Origin: Chitinophagaceae bacterium
GTDB taxonomy: Bacteria; Bacteroidota; Bacteroidia; Chitinophagales; REEL01
Direction of reading: 5' to 3'
NCBI GenBank assembly: GCA_007695095.1
Contig: REEL01000111.1
Coordinates: 1 to 64,000, forward strand
Length of the DNA: 64,000 bases
A model generated the notes under the pieces. The model did no database searches. It worked only from the letters and a program-made list of their open reading frames with translations, and was not told where the DNA came from. Positions 38,453 to 48,174 of this stretch are shown here, in pieces; position 1 is the first letter of the stretch; each line of letters starts with the position of its first letter. The translations under genes were made by a program, and so were the position numbers.

Positions 38453-40291
38453 TTAACGGACTTTATAAATTTTACGTGTCATAACATGATTACCATTGTT
38501 AATGCTAAGAATATATTGACCTGCAGGAATCCCGGTTAAGTCAATTTTAGATAAGTAATAACCCGGAGAATTCTCATTTAGCTGTTGTTTGAAAATCGTT
38601 TTTGCACCCATGTCCGTAACCGTCAACTTCAGATTTGCCTCTTCAAATAAATAATACTGTAAAGTAAAGTGATTTTCAAAAGGGTTAGGGTAAGTACCCA
38701 AAATAGTCATTGGAATTGATTTCTCAGGACTGCTTGAAAAAATAGAAGGTGCCGGTGCCAAAGAAGGGTTTGGAATATCCTGAACAGAACCCGTTGGTGA
38801 CTCCCTGAAAAAACGCTCCTGATGATTTACAAACCAGGATGCAGCCCTGCTATCTTCATAAATTCTTTCGGTAACTGTTGGCACATGATACCAATCTGCC
38901 TGGGTTCTGTCTTCTGTGATATCTAAAATTGTGTAACCTCTTTCTGTAATGTTGGCCCACTGAACATGACTATTGGCAGCTTGTATTAAGTTCAAAGGCA
39001 ACTGGAAAGGGAATCCGGGCGATGTAATGCTTGTTGTTACAACTTCTACAGCCACATTATTTCCACTGTTATCTATTAGGTTATTCGCCCATGAAGTGTG
39101 GATGTCACCGGTTAAAACCACAACATTCTCTACATTATTCCCTAAAATATCATTGTATAAATTAGCTCTTTCAGCCTGGTATCCGTCCCACTGATCGGCA
39201 TTTAAAACCTGACCCAAAGCCCTTAAAGGAGCCATCATCACCTGTTGCCCAATTATTTTCCAACGGGCATTTGAGTTAGTCATTTGATCTATCAGCCAGT
39301 TATACTGCACATCTCCCAACATAGTTCTGTTTGGGTCATTCAAATCTGAAGAAGTAACTCCTAAAGGTTCATCTCTTGCATATAAACGGGTATCTATCAT
39401 TATAAAATCGACCAAATCTCCAAAGGAAATATTTCGCCAGATTCGTTCAAAATCAGAAGGGTCGGGTCTTCTCATTGGCAACCATTCATAATAGGCGGTG
39501 ATAGAGTTACCTTTTCTATCAAACCAGTCACCCTGAGAAGCATCATGATTTTCTGCACCGCCAAACCATGAATCATTAGCACTTTCATGATCATCCCATA
39601 CAACTATCCAGGGGTAATTTTGATGTGCCAGTTGTAAATCCGGGTCTAAACGGTAATGTGAATAACGAATTCGGTAGTCTTCTAAAGTTACAGTTTCGTG
39701 ATCCGGATTATGTGCTCTTTCAGCAGTAAAGTAACCGTATCCGCCCGTTTCATATTCATATATATAATCCCCAAGATGAATCACCAAATCTATATCATTT
39801 CTGCTTGCCATTCTTTCATAAGCATTGAAATACCCTGCCTGATAGTTCGAACAGGATACTACAGCTACTCTTAATTGATCAACATTACCGCTTGGAGCCG
39901 TTCGTGTTCTGCCAATAGTGGAAGTTTCTCCTAATGCATTAAATCGAAAATAATACCAGGTATTCGCTTGCAATCCATCAGCATCAACATTAACCGTGTA
40001 ATCCTTACTTGCATCCGTTGATGTATTACCACTATTAACAATTTGGTTAAAGAGGGTGTCTAAGGCGATTTCCCATTCTACATCAATAAAAGCCGGGTCA
40101 TTGTCTCCGGGGGTTACTCTCGTCCATAAAATGACTCTGTCTGCCAATGGATCTCCACTGGCCACTCCATGATAAAACGGAGCAAGTTCAGGGTTTAAAC
40201 TAAATCTCTTAGCCGTTGCCTGCAAATCAAATATGCAGAGATAGATAAATAGGGCTGTAAAAACGAAATAAGTACTTTTTGTAAACTTCAT
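38453..40291 (-). CDS. PhoD-type alkaline phosphatase with T9SS sorting domain
   Basis: A 612-residue secreted phosphatase. It begins MKFTKSTYFVFTALFIYL; this ATG at 40291 is preferred to the upstream 40315 start. After a signal and an N-terminal Ig-like domain (HGVASGDPLADRVILWTRV) comes the PhoD catalytic domain with metal ligands in HLGDYIYE, VVWDDHESAND and LTGDIHTSWANN. The C-terminal PMTILGTYPNPFENHF segment is a type A sorting signal for type IX export. A second, longer PhoD gene lies 4 kb away on the other strand. Phosphoester hydrolysis outside the cell is the predicted role. Confidence 0.92.
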   Translation of the reverse strand: MKFTKSTYFVFTALFIYLCIFDLQATAKRFSLNPELAPFYHGVASGDPLADRVILWTRVTPGDNDPAFIDVEWEIALDTLFNQIVNSGNTSTDASKDYTVNVDADGLQANTWYYFRFNALGETSTIGRTRTAPSGNVDQLRVAVVSCSNYQAGYFNAYERMASRNDIDLVIHLGDYIYEYETGGYGYFTAERAHNPDHETVTLEDYRIRYSHYRLDPDLQLAHQNYPWIVVWDDHESANDSWFGGAENHDASQGDWFDRKGNSITAYYEWLPMRRPDPSDFERIWRNISFGDLVDFIMIDTRLYARDEPLGVTSSDLNDPNRTMLGDVQYNWLIDQMTNSNARWKIIGQQVMMAPLRALGQVLNADQWDGYQAERANLYNDILGNNVENVVVLTGDIHTSWANNLIDNSGNNVAVEVVTTSITSPGFPFQLPLNLIQAANSHVQWANITERGYTILDITEDRTQADWYHVPTVTERIYEDSRAASWFVNHQERFFRESPTGSVQDIPNPSLAPAPSIFSSSPEKSIPMTILGTYPNPFENHFTLQYYLFEEANLKLTVTDMGAKTIFKQQLNENSPGYYLSKIDLTGIPAGQYILSINNGNHVMTRKIYKVR

Positions 40292-40357
40292 AATTGCTTT
40301 AAAATTGATAAACAAGGTTGGTAATTATTTGATAAAAAGTGGTTTAATTGACTAAGG

Positions 40358-40942
40358 TTAATTTTTATTTACATCAAAGTCGCTCATGTCTGTTGCCTGA
40401 CTTGTGCTTTCAGAGGGTTCGAGCTCTTTTAATTTTGGTAAATCTTCCGGTCCGTTAATACCGAAATGTTCAAGAAATACTTCACTGGTTGCATATAAAA
40501 CAGGCCTGCCGGGGCTATCCGAGCGACCTTTAATGGAGATGAGTTCTTTCTCCAGTAATTTATGTATAGTATAATCAGCACTAACGCCTCTGATGTTTTC
40601 AATATCTGATTTCGTTACAGGTTGCTTGTAAGCGATAATTGCCAAGGTTTCTAGAGCTGCCGCAGACAGTTTCTTTTTTTCCTTTATGTTAATTTGCGTT
40701 TTAACTATTTGATAATAAGGTTCTTTAGTGTAGAACTTGTATCCCATATTGACCTTTTCTACTGAAAAAGGAAATTCATCACTATTGTATTTTGTAATTA
40801 TCTTTTCAAGTAATAGTTCAGTCTCCTCAAGAGAAAAAGTTTGTTGAAAACATTTTTCTAAAGCCTGCAAAATTTCTTCGGGACTGATAGACCCGGTGGA
40901 AGAAAAAATAAGGGCTTCTATATGTTGCTGTATGTTTTGCAT
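40358..40942 (-). CDS. scpB: segregation and condensation protein B
   Basis: A 194-residue winged-helix protein. The conserved region KLSAAALETLAIIAYKQPVTKSDIENIRG, followed by ADYTIHKLLEKELI and GRPVLYATSEVFLEHFGI, is diagnostic of ScpB, which with ScpA and SMC organises chromosomes. The ATG at 40942 is preferred to the earlier 40963 start, because a TATTTTTG element at 40951-40958 overlaps the extension. ScpA is not in the window. Confidence 0.93.
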   Translation of the reverse strand: MQNIQQHIEALIFSSTGSISPEEILQALEKCFQQTFSLEETELLLEKIITKYNSDEFPFSVEKVNMGYKFYTKEPYYQIVKTQINIKEKKKLSAAALETLAIIAYKQPVTKSDIENIRGVSADYTIHKLLEKELISIKGRSDSPGRPVLYATSEVFLEHFGINGPEDLPKLKELEPSESTSQATDMSDFDVNKN

Positions 40943-40950
40943 AACTCCAA

Positions 40951-40958
40951 CAAAAATA
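40951..40958 (-). promoter_or_regulatory. possible scpB promoter -7 element
   Basis: TATTTTTG on the minus strand is an exact TAnnTTTG match that would place transcription only a few bases before the ATG at 40942. It supports the shorter start but would leave almost no leader. Confidence 0.35.
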
Positions 40959-41131
40959 AACAAACTGTTTGAATTTTATGTACTTAAAAGCTTTATAGAG
41001 AAACACTTTTTTTTGAAATTAAGAAACAAAAACAAAACTGGCACATTATGTGTATTTTAGCATTCTGAAAGTTTTAATTAAGTGACTTGATTGTGAAATC
41101 AATCGGGTTTAATACATATAAAATTTAGTAT

Positions 41132-43489
41132 ATGAAAAACCTTATACTTTTAGTTGTCTTAAGTATTTTTACTTTTTCTGAGTCTGCTTATTCACAAAGC
41201 AGAGTCGTTTTTACAGAAGAAAGCAGCGAAACATATGTTTTCAGAAACCAACAGGCACAATCCCAGTCCGGGTCTCAGGTGTATGTAAACAGAATTATCA
41301 ATTTACTGGGCAGAGGCATTCAAAAACCGGTCAATCAAATACGCTTTGATGTAAAAGTAGATTATAAGCTGGAATATATAACTTCAAGCGGAAATATTGC
41401 AGAAATAGCCCTTTCAATTCCTGAAATGTCTATTGCAGGGGACTATCTCTACAAAGGTTTTCCCATAGCTGAAGAACTCAAGCCCTCCGCAATTGGAGCG
41501 GAAGTTTCTCTTCAGGGAAGAGGAGGAGAGTCTGTTTTTTATGAAATGCGTCCAATTATTTTTCAGGGCGTTCCATTTCAACTTTCAATAACAGAAATTC
41601 CGGATACATTCACAGTCAGGCGATTAAATTTGAACCGGATAAATCTGATTTATGATAATAATTCTTTAGGTGCATTAAGCCAAAGGGTTCAACTTATAGA
41701 TGCGTATTATTTAAGTGAAAGTCAATTGTATGATGTAAATAGAATTTTAAAAAGTATTGACCCATATAATCTGGAAAAGATTGATGAAAATCAACAAAAA
41801 TTGAGTCAGGCAGAGCTATTGCTTCAGCAAATGAGTAATTGGAGGTTTCCTCGCCTGTTGCCCTTAAGCTCCTATGATCCCGTGAGCTATGTACCAAAAT
41901 TTAATGCAGCGGGTATGCAGGCTGCTGAGGTGAGAAATGAGTTGCAAGAAGTAGCCGGAAATCTGGATAAAATGTATTACGACAGAGGTATGCAGGCATT
42001 AAACAGAAGTGATTTTGAAAGTGCTAAAAGTGATTTTCAACGGTCTCTTCAGTTCAATCCGGATGCTTCAATAGTTGTTTTTCAATACGGATTGACGCAA
42101 CTGGCAATAGGAGATACCTCAGATGCTATCACTACATTGTTAAGGGCTGAGAAAATGTCTCACGAAACAATGAGCATTCCCAGACAGATAAATCGTGCAT
42201 TGAAAGATATCTATGACGGAGATATAAAAACGGCAGAAGAAAAATTTCAAAAAGGCGATTTAAACGATGCCTATTACTATTTTGACAGAGCGCTTTACGT
42301 TTGTAATCAATCTCAACAGTTAGCTTGTACTCAGGCAGCAAGAGAGGGGTTTAGCAAAACTACTGAAGCAATATTTACCGCTTTTTTAAGTGATAAGGAA
42401 GCCGCAATGGGAAAGGAAAATTATAATGAGGCTAAAAGCATTTTGGATGAGGCCAAAAAGTTTGCCGGGGAGCACGATATAAGCAGAGGAGAGGCCAGAG
42501 TAGCTGATGCTGAAAAAAAGCTGCATCAAAATATTTTCGACGAAGAGGTACTACGAGCTAGAAGGTTTGTACAAAACAATGCTTATGAAGAGGCTTTTGA
42601 AGTTTTGGAAAGTGCATACAGCAGACAGGAAAATTATAACATTAAAGTTTCTGAAGATTGGAGTCAGTTAACAAAAAAAACAGCAGAAGAAAAAGTTTTA
42701 GCTTTAAGCAATCGCGGTCAATCTTTTCTGAATCAAAACGACTTAAGAGGTGCTGAAAGAATATTGAGTGATGCAGACAGAATCAGTAAAAAATATAGGA
42801 TTGAAAGTAAGCCAGAAATTAGTGAGGTATTACAGGATTTAAATCAGAACATTGTTGAATTGGTATGTCAGAATGCATCAAATACTATTGATAATTTATT
42901 GACTAACGCAAATGGATATGAAGCGGAGAAAATTTTTATTCTGGCAAGAGGAGAACTTGAGAAAGCGCTGAAAGTTGCTAAGGAAAACCAAAATTGTGCT
43001 TTATCAAGAGCAGATATTGAAAACAGAATTGAAGACATTGCTTCAGCAGCAATTTATCAGTCAAAGCTAATGGACGCAGCTAAAGATATTACAGCCAGAA
43101 GATATTCAGCGGCAATTGAAAAGTATATTTCAGCAGAGCAAATATTTATTGAAAACAGACTGGAATTAAAAGGAATTGAACATCTCAATTTGAATGAATA
43201 TGTTGAGTATAGGCGAAACAGACAACTCTCGGAGGCAACAGTTCAGTTTCACCTTAACAATAGTGACTACGAAGAGGCTTTGAGTATGATTCATTTTTTA
43301 GCAGATAACAGATACAGCAGTGCCACTATCAGAGATCTTCAGCGACAACTTGGAAAAGCATTTGCTCAAAGAGATTTTTTTCAGACTCAACCTCCACAGC
43401 CCAGAAATAAAGTTAGTGAGTATACAGAAGATAAGCGAAGACTACGTTTTTTAAGAAGAGCCTATATGAGAACATGGAAAAGCTTATAA
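41132..43489 (+). CDS. secreted TPR repeat protein, hypothetical
   Basis: A 785-residue protein with a signal peptide (MKNLILLVVLSIFTFSESAYSQ), a beta-rich N-terminal region to about residue 270 and then a long series of helical hairpins. TPR-type units are clearest at SDFESAKSDFQRSLQFNPDA and GDTSDAITTLLRAE. No catalytic motif is visible. Its last 16 bases overlap the start of the GDPD gene, so the two are translated together. A scaffold or substrate-binding role in the envelope is inferred. A small dyad TTGATT-N4-AATCAA (41087-41102) lies upstream. Confidence 0.7.
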   Translation: MKNLILLVVLSIFTFSESAYSQSRVVFTEESSETYVFRNQQAQSQSGSQVYVNRIINLLGRGIQKPVNQIRFDVKVDYKLEYITSSGNIAEIALSIPEMSIAGDYLYKGFPIAEELKPSAIGAEVSLQGRGGESVFYEMRPIIFQGVPFQLSITEIPDTFTVRRLNLNRINLIYDNNSLGALSQRVQLIDAYYLSESQLYDVNRILKSIDPYNLEKIDENQQKLSQAELLLQQMSNWRFPRLLPLSSYDPVSYVPKFNAAGMQAAEVRNELQEVAGNLDKMYYDRGMQALNRSDFESAKSDFQRSLQFNPDASIVVFQYGLTQLAIGDTSDAITTLLRAEKMSHETMSIPRQINRALKDIYDGDIKTAEEKFQKGDLNDAYYYFDRALYVCNQSQQLACTQAAREGFSKTTEAIFTAFLSDKEAAMGKENYNEAKSILDEAKKFAGEHDISRGEARVADAEKKLHQNIFDEEVLRARRFVQNNAYEEAFEVLESAYSRQENYNIKVSEDWSQLTKKTAEEKVLALSNRGQSFLNQNDLRGAERILSDADRISKKYRIESKPEISEVLQDLNQNIVELVCQNASNTIDNLLTNANGYEAEKIFILARGELEKALKVAKENQNCALSRADIENRIEDIASAAIYQSKLMDAAKDITARRYSAAIEKYISAEQIFIENRLELKGIEHLNLNEYVEYRRNRQLSEATVQFHLNNSDYEEALSMIHFLADNRYSSATIRDLQRQLGKAFAQRDFFQTQPPQPRNKVSEYTEDKRRLRFLRRAYMRTWKSL

Positions 43490-44325
43490 AATTAGTTTCC
43501 GGTTACGAAAAAGGCTGTTTATTTTTATTTTTTTTACTTTCCTGTAATAGCGTTTCTATGTCACATGATGCAGATGATATAAAGGTTATTGCTCACCGTG
43601 GAGCCAGTGGTGTGTTTCCTGAAAATACGATTGCAGCTATTCAGGCAGCCTATGAAATGAAGGTAGATTTTATTGAGATAGATGTTCATCAAACTGCTGA
43701 TAAAAAAGTTGTTGTTATTCATGACAAAACTGTTGACAGAACAACAAATGGAAACGGAAAGGTAGGAGAGCTCAGCATTGAATATATTCGAAGCTTAGAC
43801 GCAGGGCTTTGGAAGGACAAATCTTTTGCCGGCGAGAAAGTCCCGCTGCTTGAAGAAGTTTTTCCTTTTATTGATAACAACACTCAATTGTTATTAGAAA
43901 TAAAAAAAGGGGATGATTTTTATCCCGGAATTGAAGAAAATATTTTAAATATACTGCTAGAGCACAATATGCTTGACAAGGTTATTATTCAATCGTTTTA
44001 CCCGGAAGTTTTAGTGCGTTTAAATACACTTAATCCCGAACTCAGGTTGCATCAACTTTTAGTACTTTATGCCCCCGGACTGCCCTTTCATATAGACACT
44101 TCCCCCAGGTTTAGAAACTTAAAAACACTTGATTTTGTTGAGCAGGTTAATATTTACAGTAAGTTTGCTTTTCGTCCGGTAATTAATAATTTACGAAAAA
44201 ATAATTTTGGAACTTTTGTTTGGACTATTAATGAGGTAAAGGATCTGAAAAAGTTTATGAACAAACCAATAAATGGAATTATTACAGATTATCCGGAGAG
44301 AATGTTGGATCTTAAAAAGGATTAA
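43474..44325 (+). CDS. glycerophosphodiester phosphodiesterase lipoprotein
   Basis: Hydrolyses glycerophosphodiesters to glycerol-3-phosphate and an alcohol. The 283-residue protein has a short lipoprotein signal (LFLFFLLSC, lipobox Cys) and the GDPD TIM-barrel motifs: HRGASGVFPENT, then EIDVHQTADKKVVVIHDKTV (metal-binding Glu, Asp and catalytic His) and the end WTINEV with GIITDYPE. The start overlaps the TPR gene by 16 bases. The PhoD-SprB gene follows 86 bases downstream, so the pair may work together on phospholipid-derived phosphate. Confidence 0.93.
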   Translation: MEKLIKLVSGYEKGCLFLFFLLSCNSVSMSHDADDIKVIAHRGASGVFPENTIAAIQAAYEMKVDFIEIDVHQTADKKVVVIHDKTVDRTTNGNGKVGELSIEYIRSLDAGLWKDKSFAGEKVPLLEEVFPFIDNNTQLLLEIKKGDDFYPGIEENILNILLEHNMLDKVIIQSFYPEVLVRLNTLNPELRLHQLLVLYAPGLPFHIDTSPRFRNLKTLDFVEQVNIYSKFAFRPVINNLRKNNFGTFVWTINEVKDLKKFMNKPINGIITDYPERMLDLKKD

Positions 44326-44411
44326 ACAGATATTTTTCATGCTACCTTAATGTATTCGGTTATTTTTTTACAGAAAAGCTCATTATCTTTACAATTCAAG
44401 TACCTAATTTA

Positions 44412-47048
44412 ATGAAATCAATATTCTTAGCAATTGCTTCTCTTTTCATCAGTTCCGTTTTATTTGCACAAACTATCACGCATGGCCCCATCATTGGTGG
44501 CGTAACTGATAATTCAGCACGCATCTTAATAAGAACGGTTGTTCCTTTTTCTTATCAGTTACAAATATCACCAACAACTAATTTTTCTCAGGCAACAATT
44601 TATTACGGACAGACATCTACTTCAGATTACAATTTTTCCATAAAGGATGTCAGTGGATTACAATCCAACACACGTTACTATTACAGAGTAGTCATCGGAG
44701 GTTCTGTAGTAGCCGGTCCGGACTATTTTTATACCTTTCCCTGTGTAGGAGAAAGCATTGACTTTGCTTTTCATTTCGGGTCGTGTACAAATAATAATGT
44801 TCAAAATGATGTGCTTTTTGATGTGATGCAAAACTATAACGCTCGTTTTTTTCTGCATTTAGGAGATTGGTTATACCCGGATACAACAGATAATTTACCG
44901 AACAACACAAATTTTTATGCAAATGATTACGATTTGATTGTAGGTTCATATAAAGGTAGGTACAGTTACCCCAGAATGAGTGAATATTTAAAAAGAGTCC
45001 CTGTGGATTGGGTTTATGACGATCACGATTATGTTAATGATAATACTTCCCGAACTACAGCATCTTATACTAATTTTGGAGTAAGTCCAACCATAATGGA
45101 AATTCCTTTTCCTCCACAAACGAGAAGAAATCTTATAGAAGCTTATTACCGCTTTTTTCCGGGTTATGAGGAAGTTGATAGTACAGAAGGGATTTTCCAT
45201 AGTTTCCGATTCGGGAATACGGAGGTTTTTATGATAGATAATCGAAGTGCAAGGTCTCCAAATACAAATTCACTTAAAAATGTGAATGGGCAATGGGTTT
45301 TTGATCCGGATCCTGACCATACTATGCTGGGAGATGTTCAGCGGGCATGGCTGTTGGACAAGCTCAAAAATTCCACCGCAACCTGGAAATTTATTGGTTC
45401 AGGCACGGCTTTTAACAGAACCTATGGAGATGCGTTACAATCTGCTTTAAATCTTCCAAATTTAGCCGGATTGCCAATTTCAGCTTTGTTGGTTGATTCA
45501 TGGAGTGGATTTCCATTAGATCAGGATACGCTTATTAATTGGATTAATGCACATAATATAGACGGTGTGGTGATGATGAGTGGTGATACACATACATCCG
45601 CTATTGGCAATGCGCAAACAGGAGGCATCACAGAAATGATGGCCGGCTGTTTATCCCAAAGTAATTCTACGCTATACACTACTGTACCGTTATTAAATCT
45701 GGGATTAGTATGGTCTGAAGGCGGACAAGGAATAGATGGAAATTTAAATACAAACAATGCTTTTGGAAATGTAGAGGTTTTTGGAGACGATTCTGTAAGG
45801 CTCACTTTAATTGATGAACAGGAAAGTGTTTTAGCAACTTATACTGTTTATAGTTGCAGTTATCAAAGTGGCTTAACTATGCAGGTAGATTCAGTACAGG
45901 ATTTACGTTGTGCTGATATTGAGGATGGAAAAGTATATTTATCTGTACAGGGAGGAGCTGCACCCTATCAATTTTATGTAAATGGAGTTGAAAAAGGAAG
46001 TGAACCGGTTTTAAGCGGATTACCTGCCGGTCGTCACCTTATAGGACTTAGAGATTCTAATGGATGTTCTTTAGAAGCTTGTGTGGAAATTGAATCTCCC
46101 CCTTTACTGGAATATGCTGTAGAAGCTGAAAATGTTGTCTGTCATGGCGATACAAGCGGAAGTATTCAATTAAGCATTAATGGAGGTGTTCAGCCTTATC
46201 AGCTTAATTGGGAAAACGGCCAAACATCTCAAAACTTACAGGGGTTAAATGCAGGTTTGTATATTTTTGAAATCGAAGATGAAAATAATTGTGTTTATAC
46301 CGATACAGTAACTATTTCTGAACCTTTGGAATTAACAATCAATGCTCAGACCTTTTCCCCGAATTGTCATGATGAATCAAGCGGTAGAATTTTTATAAAT
46401 ACTCAGGGAGGAACTGCACCATACGGATATATCTGGGCAGATGGAAGTTTGCAAGCTAACCGACAGGGTTTATCTGCGGGGAACTATGCAGTTACCGTTA
46501 CAGATTCTAAGGGATGTGAGGCTATCGGTAAATACATACTTTCAAACCCGGATCCAATTGAAGTATCTATAGATACAGTTTTTCCAACTTCAGGTCAATC
46601 AAATGGTGCGATAGATTTAACTGTCAGCGGAGGCACAGCCCCTTTTTCATATAGCTGGAATACCGGTGAAACAGTATCGCTTTTAGAAAATCTTTCAAGT
46701 GGATTTTATCAGGTTACTGTTACTGATGCCAGAGGTTGTGAAAAAATCGTAGATGTCTTTTTACCCTTACAAACAGGGATTTCCGGGGATGTGGAAAGTC
46801 CTAAAATAAGTGTTTTCCCAAATCCGGCGGGTGAAATTTTTTACATAGCATTAAATGGTTTTCCTGAAACTAAAGCAGAGATAAAGCTTTTTAATAGTGA
46901 AGGGAAATTGTTGGTTGACTTTGTTGCAGAAACTTTTCAAAATGCATTGATTCCTATTGACATTAGTGATTTGCCGGGAGGTTTCTATCTGTTGCATTTT
47001 GATACTAATGAGCATATCTACAGAGAAAAACTTTTTATACAACGATAA
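44412..47048 (+). CDS. PhoD-type phosphatase with SprB repeats and T9SS sorting domain
   Basis: An 878-residue surface phosphatase. After the signal peptide (ending FAQT), an Ig-like domain (residues about 25-110) precedes the PhoD catalytic domain with FGSCTNNN, HLGDWLYPDT, WVYDDHDYVNDN and MSGDTHTSAIG. Residues 490-786 (45879-46769) are four SprB-type repeats of about 74 residues, with the consensus GG-APY-YxW-DG...L-AG-Y-V-V-D--GC. The last 80 residues are a type A sorting domain beginning ISVFPNPAGEIFY. PhoD hydrolyses phosphomonoesters and phosphodiesters. SprB repeats are otherwise known from the gliding adhesin SprB, so this joins an enzyme to adhesin-type modules. Confidence 0.9.
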   Translation: MKSIFLAIASLFISSVLFAQTITHGPIIGGVTDNSARILIRTVVPFSYQLQISPTTNFSQATIYYGQTSTSDYNFSIKDVSGLQSNTRYYYRVVIGGSVVAGPDYFYTFPCVGESIDFAFHFGSCTNNNVQNDVLFDVMQNYNARFFLHLGDWLYPDTTDNLPNNTNFYANDYDLIVGSYKGRYSYPRMSEYLKRVPVDWVYDDHDYVNDNTSRTTASYTNFGVSPTIMEIPFPPQTRRNLIEAYYRFFPGYEEVDSTEGIFHSFRFGNTEVFMIDNRSARSPNTNSLKNVNGQWVFDPDPDHTMLGDVQRAWLLDKLKNSTATWKFIGSGTAFNRTYGDALQSALNLPNLAGLPISALLVDSWSGFPLDQDTLINWINAHNIDGVVMMSGDTHTSAIGNAQTGGITEMMAGCLSQSNSTLYTTVPLLNLGLVWSEGGQGIDGNLNTNNAFGNVEVFGDDSVRLTLIDEQESVLATYTVYSCSYQSGLTMQVDSVQDLRCADIEDGKVYLSVQGGAAPYQFYVNGVEKGSEPVLSGLPAGRHLIGLRDSNGCSLEACVEIESPPLLEYAVEAENVVCHGDTSGSIQLSINGGVQPYQLNWENGQTSQNLQGLNAGLYIFEIEDENNCVYTDTVTISEPLELTINAQTFSPNCHDESSGRIFINTQGGTAPYGYIWADGSLQANRQGLSAGNYAVTVTDSKGCEAIGKYILSNPDPIEVSIDTVFPTSGQSNGAIDLTVSGGTAPFSYSWNTGETVSLLENLSSGFYQVTVTDARGCEKIVDVFLPLQTGISGDVESPKISVFPNPAGEIFYIALNGFPETKAEIKLFNSEGKLLVDFVAETFQNALIPIDISDLPGGFYLLHFDTNEHIYREKLFIQR
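45879..46769 (+). repeat. four SprB-type repeats inside the PhoD gene
   Basis: Four consecutive copies of about 74 codons encode related segments, each with a conserved GG-x-APY/QPY core, a GLxAG-like turn and a final GC or NC pair. The copies are diverged, so slippage at DNA level is not expected. Confidence 0.75.
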
Positions 47049-47145
47049 TTTTTTGCTTAATTTAATCAGGATTTTATAATTATTTAATACTGCAGAAATC
47101 AAATCCAATTATAAATTCATAATTTAGCCTTTCGATTGATTACTT

Positions 47146-48162
47146 ATGTATAAGAAAACGTACAATTTTTGGGTTTTAATTTTTGCTTTTTGCTTTTTAC
47201 TTGGAAAGGATACTAAAGCGCAATTATTACCTTCTTTTGGTGATTCAAGAGTGGGTTCAACCGGTTTTCAGTTTCTGAAAATCGAACCCGATGCAAGGTC
47301 AGCTGCAATGGGAGGAGCTTTTATTGCTGTTGTTGATGATGTATCTTCCCTGTATTGGAATCCGGCAGGACTAACCCAATTAGATTCCCAAAAACTTCAC
47401 CTTCAATTATCACATTCCAGTTATTATTCAGCCATAAATTATCAATATGCAGGAGTTGCATGGCGTTTGAGCAGTCAGAGTGTAATAGGTGCTTCTTTGT
47501 ATTATTTAAATACAGGAGACATGAATGTAACAACGGAGTTTATGCCTTTTGGAACAGGTCAAACATACAGGGCGGTCAATATGGCGGCAGCCCTTTCTTT
47601 TGCTCAGGTTTTGACTCAGAATTTTAGTTTTGGAATCACCGGAAAGTATATTAATGAAAGTATTGCAGAAGTTACCGCACAAACGGCCGTTGTTGATTTT
47701 GGTTTTCAATATGATGTAGGCTTGGCAAATTTAAGATTTGCTGTTGGAATTAATAATTTTGGTTTTAATACCCGCCCAAAAGGAGAAATTGAGCATTTGA
47801 CCTTAAACGGTCCTCAGTTAATAGATGAGTTTGAGGAAATTGCTGTTCCTGCTATATTCAGACTTGGTCTGGCTTGGGATCCTTTAGTTTTAGATGACCA
47901 TAGAATAACGGTTTCCGGGCAATTGAATCACCCGACAGACAATAATGAGACGTTTGCCTTTGGCACCGAATATACTTGGAATCGTTTTCTCTTTTTTAGA
48001 GCAGGATATGAATTCGGTGTGGATGAGGGAGGGTTTCCGGCTTTTGGTTTTGGTATGCAGTATGATCGTGATTTTGGCAGACTCAGTTTTGACTATGGTT
48101 TTACAAATAAAGCAAGTTTAGGCAATATACATAGATTCACTATAGGGCTTTCGCTCCTTTAA
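47146..48162 (+). CDS. PorV/PorQ family outer-membrane protein
   Basis: A 338-residue outer-membrane barrel protein: signal peptide ending TKAQ, then the family N terminus GSTGFQFLKIEPDARSAAMG followed by GAFIAVVDDVSSLYWNPAG. The remaining sequence alternates like a barrel. The family includes PorV, which shuttles substrates in the type IX attachment complex, and PorQ. The length fits PorQ or a paralogue better than PorV (about 390 residues). The NHL lipoprotein gene follows 12 bases downstream in an apparent operon. Confidence 0.82.
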   Translation: MYKKTYNFWVLIFAFCFLLGKDTKAQLLPSFGDSRVGSTGFQFLKIEPDARSAAMGGAFIAVVDDVSSLYWNPAGLTQLDSQKLHLQLSHSSYYSAINYQYAGVAWRLSSQSVIGASLYYLNTGDMNVTTEFMPFGTGQTYRAVNMAAALSFAQVLTQNFSFGITGKYINESIAEVTAQTAVVDFGFQYDVGLANLRFAVGINNFGFNTRPKGEIEHLTLNGPQLIDEFEEIAVPAIFRLGLAWDPLVLDDHRITVSGQLNHPTDNNETFAFGTEYTWNRFLFFRAGYEFGVDEGGFPAFGFGMQYDRDFGRLSFDYGFTNKASLGNIHRFTIGLSLL

Positions 48163-48174
48163 CAGAAGATTTAA

